Origin: CAUZJF01 sp965248605
Lineage (GTDB): Bacteria; Chloroflexota; Dehalococcoidia; Lucifugimonadales; CAUZJF01
NCBI GenBank assembly: GCA_965248605.1
Contig: CBDFJV010000007.1
Location: 1,798,001 to 1,862,000 of the forward strand
Length of the DNA: 64,000 nt
Direction: 5' to 3'
Positions within the stretch are counted from its first letter, which is position 1. Every line of letters starts with the position of its first letter. Shown here in pieces: positions 61,331 through 64,000 of this stretch. A model generated the notes under the pieces. It was given only the letters and a program-made list of their open reading frames with translations, had not been told where the DNA came from and did no database searches. Position numbers and translations under genes: made by a program.

Positions 61331-61830
61331 GGTAAGCCGGGTCGGAGGAGTTGAGGCGAAGGGCTTTGCACCAAAATGTTGCGAAGGCAGCAAGAGCAGA
61401 GAGATCCCAGCCGCGGGAGTCCGTCATTCCGGCGAAAAGGGACGTGCTCTGGAGGCCTCCTTTGGTAGGGGCGTCCCGATGCGGCATCGGGACATGCGCC
61501 CGCGTCCCGTGAATCGCGACACGGCGCAGACACACAGACCTGCTCCTACATCGACCAAGATTGCTTCGAAGCATTGGCAGTTTTCATCCGTTAGGGTGCC
61601 GGCAACCGGCATGGATGATTCCGGCGAAAAGCCTGCCCCGGCGAAAGCCGTGGGCCGGAATCCAGAAGACCTGAACGAGGCGCACGTGAGTTAATCCATA
61701 CCTGCCACCGACAGCCCAACAGGCTAACCAACTGGTTCAAGAAGGATGAACTCTGATTCAACTGAACTGTAGTGCAAAGCCGAGGGTAAGTGCTATTGAC
61801 AGTGCACGTGCGCCGTTGCTATACAATATA
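61331..61830. other. intergenic region with dispersed palindromes
   Basis: No gene is supported in these 500 bp. A GTAGGGGC-type palindrome lies at 61466-61493 (GTCCCGATGC, one base, GCATCGGGAC). ATTCCGGCGAAAA/GCCGGAAT motifs occur near 61426-61440 and 61618-61663. The sequence looks like a repeat-rich spacer. Confidence 0.5.
61466..61493 (+). repeat. GTAGGGGC-type palindromic repeat
   Basis: GTAGGGGC followed by two perfect 10-bp arms with a 1-nt centre, the same layout as at 5858-5884 and inside the MITE but with a different stem sequence. Confidence 0.65.
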
Positions 61831-62190
61831 TAGCCCTGCTTGGCTCGAATGCGCCCTTCGAATGCCCCTCCGAAGGTAGTCTAGTTCGGTACCCCCAAAG
61901 CAATCGATCCCAGGACCTGCACATTCGGCCGAGCGGGGCTATGCCATTTTAATATCCTAATCGGCTCAGAGTTGTCAAGCTGTCCTCGGGACCGGCTGGG
62001 AGAATAACGGCTCCCCGCGATTCCGGGCCAAGCCCCCCACTTTGGTCTGGGCGGCAGCCTGGCGGGGGTTACGGACTTCCCAACACAGCAAAAGACCTAT
62101 TGCGGGCCTACGTGAATTTCTCTAGGGATAACACCCTAGGCGTCTAGGTTCAGAGGCCCGCAACAGGCTGACTTGTATTATACAGGTTGA
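61796..62190 (+). ncRNA. candidate structured RNA or leader upstream of acylphosphatase
   Basis: A TTGACA (61796-61801), 18 bp, then TATACAAT-like -10 (61820-61827) point into about 350 bp with no coding frame but several hairpins. The best is TTGCGGGCC (62100-62108) pairing with GGCCCGCAA (62155-62163), enclosing TGAA/TTCA and CTAGGG/CCCTAG stems. It does not match tmRNA, SRP or RNase P landmarks that I know. It could be an independent RNA or a long leader for the gene at 62271. A minus-strand TATAAT (62182-62177) next to the hairpin leaves the strand uncertain. Confidence 0.4.
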
Positions 62191-62270
62191 GGGGTCTTCG
62201 CGCATTAGCCTGCCGGACTCACCGCCGACCCGGTTGCCGAAGGGGCGCCACGCGACAGAGGTGACTAACC

Positions 62271-62567
62271 ATGGATCGCGGTAGCGAGGAAGATTCGGTC
62301 AGGATGCGCGCCCTCGTGCGCGCACGTGTGCAGGGCGTCTTCTTTCGGGACTTCGCATATCGAAGGGCGGCGGCGATTGACCTGGTGGGTTTAGTACGGA
62401 ACCTGTCAGACGGAAGGACCGTTGAGGTCATTTCCGAAGGTCCTGAGATAGCGCTTAAAGACTTCTTGGGACACCTTCGACAGGGCCCGCCTGCGTCCTA
62501 CGTCGACGACATAGACGTTGAGTGGACCCCGGCAACCGGAGATTTCACTTCGTTTCGGGTTGAGTAA
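62271..62567 (+). CDS. acyP: acylphosphatase
   Basis: This 98-residue enzyme hydrolyses acyl phosphates such as carbamoyl phosphate. The catalytic Arg is R26 in VQGVFFRDFAYRRA and the Asn is N44 in GLVRNLSDGRTVEVISEG. The fold is complete. The N-terminal eleven residues are extra, and M12 is an alternative start. It follows the structured non-coding region. Confidence 0.92.
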   Translation: MDRGSEEDSVRMRALVRARVQGVFFRDFAYRRAAAIDLVGLVRNLSDGRTVEVISEGPEIALKDFLGHLRQGPPASYVDDIDVEWTPATGDFTSFRVE

Positions 62568-62590
62568 GGAACGGCCTCTATGCTGTCCCG

Positions 62591-63547
62591 CTAGGCGGTC
62601 CTTTTGAGCTTCCGGAGGCTTCTGCGTTCAATCGGCGGGTCCATGAAACGGCCACCGCCATCTATCGAGTAGGTGACCTCGCCGACGTAGACGTCGAGGT
62701 TCGAGTCAACGGCCACGGCGTGCGGGGCGATGAATCGGCCCGTCTCCTCGCCGACCTCGGCGTCGCCGAGCCTAGCAAGTTGCTTGCCTTCGAGGCTCCA
62801 GATGCTGACCCGATGGCCGAGTCCATCTGGTGGGCTGGCCACGCCTTCGGATTTCAGCTCGCCGATGTAGATGTTGCCGTCGGGCCCGAGGGTCATTCCA
62901 CATGGGCGGAAGACGTTGTTCCACATCGTGATGAAGCGGCCGTCAGCATCGAAGACCTGTACCCGATGGCACTCCCGGTCCGCGACGTAGACCTTGTCCT
63001 CTGCGTCGACCACGATGTTGTGCGGGTAGATGAACTGCCCGGGGTCGATACCCGGCTCGCCCCAGGACAGAGCGTGCTCACCTTCGGGTGTGTACTTATG
63101 GACGCGGGAGTTGCCGTACCCATCGCTAACGAAGATGTCGCCAGTGTTCGGCGAGACCGCGACGTGAGTGGGCCTGTTGAACGGTTTGCCGCTCCACATC
63201 TCGGCAGGTTTGTACGGAACACCGATAGTTAAGGCGAGCCGTCCGTCCGAACTGAACTTGGTGATGGTATGCGTGCCCACGTCGGCGCAGTAGATTGAGT
63301 CGTCGGGGCCGATATGTATACCATGGGAGAAGTCGCTGAAGACGCCTCCTCCGAAGCTCCTGCGGAAGGTCCCGTCGGGTCCGAACACCAGCACTTCGGA
63401 CTTGTCGTTGCGGGTGAGGACGTGTACCTCGTCCTTGGAGTTCACGGCGACCCCAGGACACTCGAGCAGCCGGACACCATCGGGGAGCTGCTCCCACGAG
63501 TCCAGCGCCTCGTAGTTATAGTTTCCGCTGCGCAACGTTACGGTCAT
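62591..63547 (-). CDS. NHL-repeat beta-propeller protein
   Basis: The 318-residue protein has six or so NHL-type blades (SKDEVHVLTRNDKSEVLVFG, GDIFVSDGYGNSRVHKYTPEG, DKVYVADRECHRVQVFDADG, GNIYIGELKSEGV). It resembles the lyase part of peptidylglycine alpha-amidating enzymes and bacterial 6-bladed propellers. No signal peptide is evident. The start overlaps the end of the amidohydrolase gene by 4 nt, so the two are co-expressed. Ligand or catalytic role is unknown. Confidence 0.85.
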   Translation of the reverse strand: MTVTLRSGNYNYEALDSWEQLPDGVRLLECPGVAVNSKDEVHVLTRNDKSEVLVFGPDGTFRRSFGGGVFSDFSHGIHIGPDDSIYCADVGTHTITKFSSDGRLALTIGVPYKPAEMWSGKPFNRPTHVAVSPNTGDIFVSDGYGNSRVHKYTPEGEHALSWGEPGIDPGQFIYPHNIVVDAEDKVYVADRECHRVQVFDADGRFITMWNNVFRPCGMTLGPDGNIYIGELKSEGVASPPDGLGHRVSIWSLEGKQLARLGDAEVGEETGRFIAPHAVAVDSNLDVYVGEVTYSIDGGGRFMDPPIERRSLRKLKRTA

Positions 63548-64000
63548 TTTGGCTCCTTGACGTCCGGACGTCCTTCGAAGAATCTTCGCGGATTGTCGAC
63601 CACCAACGCAGTTATGTCCGCGTCGCGTGCTCCGAGCGACTTCAGCATCGGAAGCACCCGGCGAGTGATGAAGAGGTAGTTGTCAGGATTGCCGGCTTCT
63701 TTCTCGGCCCGAACGGTCGGAGGGTAGAGGCCGATGGTCGAGTCCCAGTCGTGCCCGAGCATCACCCGGTGGCCCCACCCGGCGTCGATGAGGGCTTTCA
63801 CCGTCCGGGTCCTCTCCTCCCACGAGGGCACGTGGGAAGCCCACTGAGGGTGCCTGTCCATCCCCAGCCAGACCCCGGTCTCCAGTAGCTCGACGAGTAT
63901 ATCCAAGTCGGTGGTGTCGTTGCTGTGTCCGATACATACGCGGTCCAGGTCGACTCCCTCGTCCTGGAACACGCGCACCTGCTGCAGACCGATTCGCTCT
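63544..64000 (-). CDS. phosphotriesterase-like amidohydrolase, C-terminal part (runs off the window)
   Basis: The frame continues past the window end, so only the last 150 or so residues are seen. IGHSNDTTDLD (metal-binding His), VWLGMDRHP and RVMLGHDWDSTIG (conserved Asp ligand in the GHD motif) identify a phosphotriesterase-family TIM-barrel hydrolase. It ends IRRVLPMLKS-type helices and ALVVDNPRRFFEG, the usual C-terminus. These act as lactonases or esterases; the substrate is unknown. Confidence 0.85.
   Translation of the reverse strand, partial: ERIGLQQVRVFQDEGVDLDRVCIGHSNDTTDLDILVELLETGVWLGMDRHPQWASHVPSWEERTRTVKALIDAGWGHRVMLGHDWDSTIGLYPPTVRAEKEAGNPDNYLFITRRVLPMLKSLGARDADITALVVDNPRRFFEGRPDVKEPK

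Noticed and set aside
62126..62140. Homing-endonuclease (I-SceI-like) site TAGGGATAACA
   Set aside because: It is partial and lies inside a hairpin loop; it is a chance match.

Overview
The window most resembles a chromosome segment of a GC-rich Chloroflexota bacterium (SAR202 or other Dehalococcoidia-like lineage). This is inferred from gene content: a split-GcvP glycine cleavage operon, a luciferase-like F420-type oxidoreductase, an 11-subunit Nuo complex without NuoEFG, an acetamidase, an NHL propeller protein, a Gfo/Idh/MocA oxidoreductase, Pro/Thr-linker secreted proteins and many GTAGGGGC-type palindromic repeats. No rRNA or marker phylogeny is available here.

Layout. 1-17.4 kb is mostly housekeeping on the plus strand: an F420-type oxidoreductase broken by a small MITE, a membrane protein, gcvT-gcvH-gcvPA-gcvPB, a TrmI-type tRNA methyltransferase with a GNAT enzyme, a MazEF-like pair, prs, secA, PolX and a partner of unknown function, then valS on the minus strand behind a leader terminator. 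18-26 kb on the minus strand holds an ArsR-AHSA1-monooxygenase-SRPBCC operon with a palindromic operator over the ArsR start, a TPR lipoprotein split by an IS, an ECF sigma factor with its YciI/DGPF partner, an acetamidase/formamidase and a HAD hydrolase. 26-29 kb is a HypE/AIR-synthase-like gene cut at its ninth codon by a chimeric IS with perfect 5-bp target duplications. 29-42 kb holds a Fic protein (minus strand) and nuoABCDHIJKLMN, interrupted by a frameshifted glyoxalase-fold gene and by a DUF433/DUF5615 toxin-antitoxin pair.

42.5-58 kb is an accessory hotspot. It contains a repeat-domain lipoprotein pseudogene, a second MITE copy, four head-to-tail IS1380-family copies, and a 3.6-kb islet bounded by tRNA-Gly and a 45-bp copy of its 3' end. 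The islet encodes a STAND NTPase (NB-ARC plus eight nearly identical 42-residue TPRs) and a small downstream protein. The two proteins share a short GDH-containing motif, at the N-terminus of the NTPase and the C-terminus of the small protein. I read this as a candidate NLR/amyloid-signalling cell-death system; it is currently frameshifted by an exact 14-bp tandem duplication. Next come tRNA-Gly and tRNA-Phe, a strong promoter driving 52-bp hairpin repeats that end in a terminator (a candidate repeat RNA), an HTH protein and an IS1182-family element inserted in the apex of a palindromic repeat.

58-64 kb returns to chromosomal genes: a large uncharacterised enzyme-like protein with a Gfo/Idh/MocA oxidoreductase, a structured non-coding region, acylphosphatase, an NHL-repeat protein and the C-terminal part of a phosphotriesterase-like amidohydrolase running off the window end.
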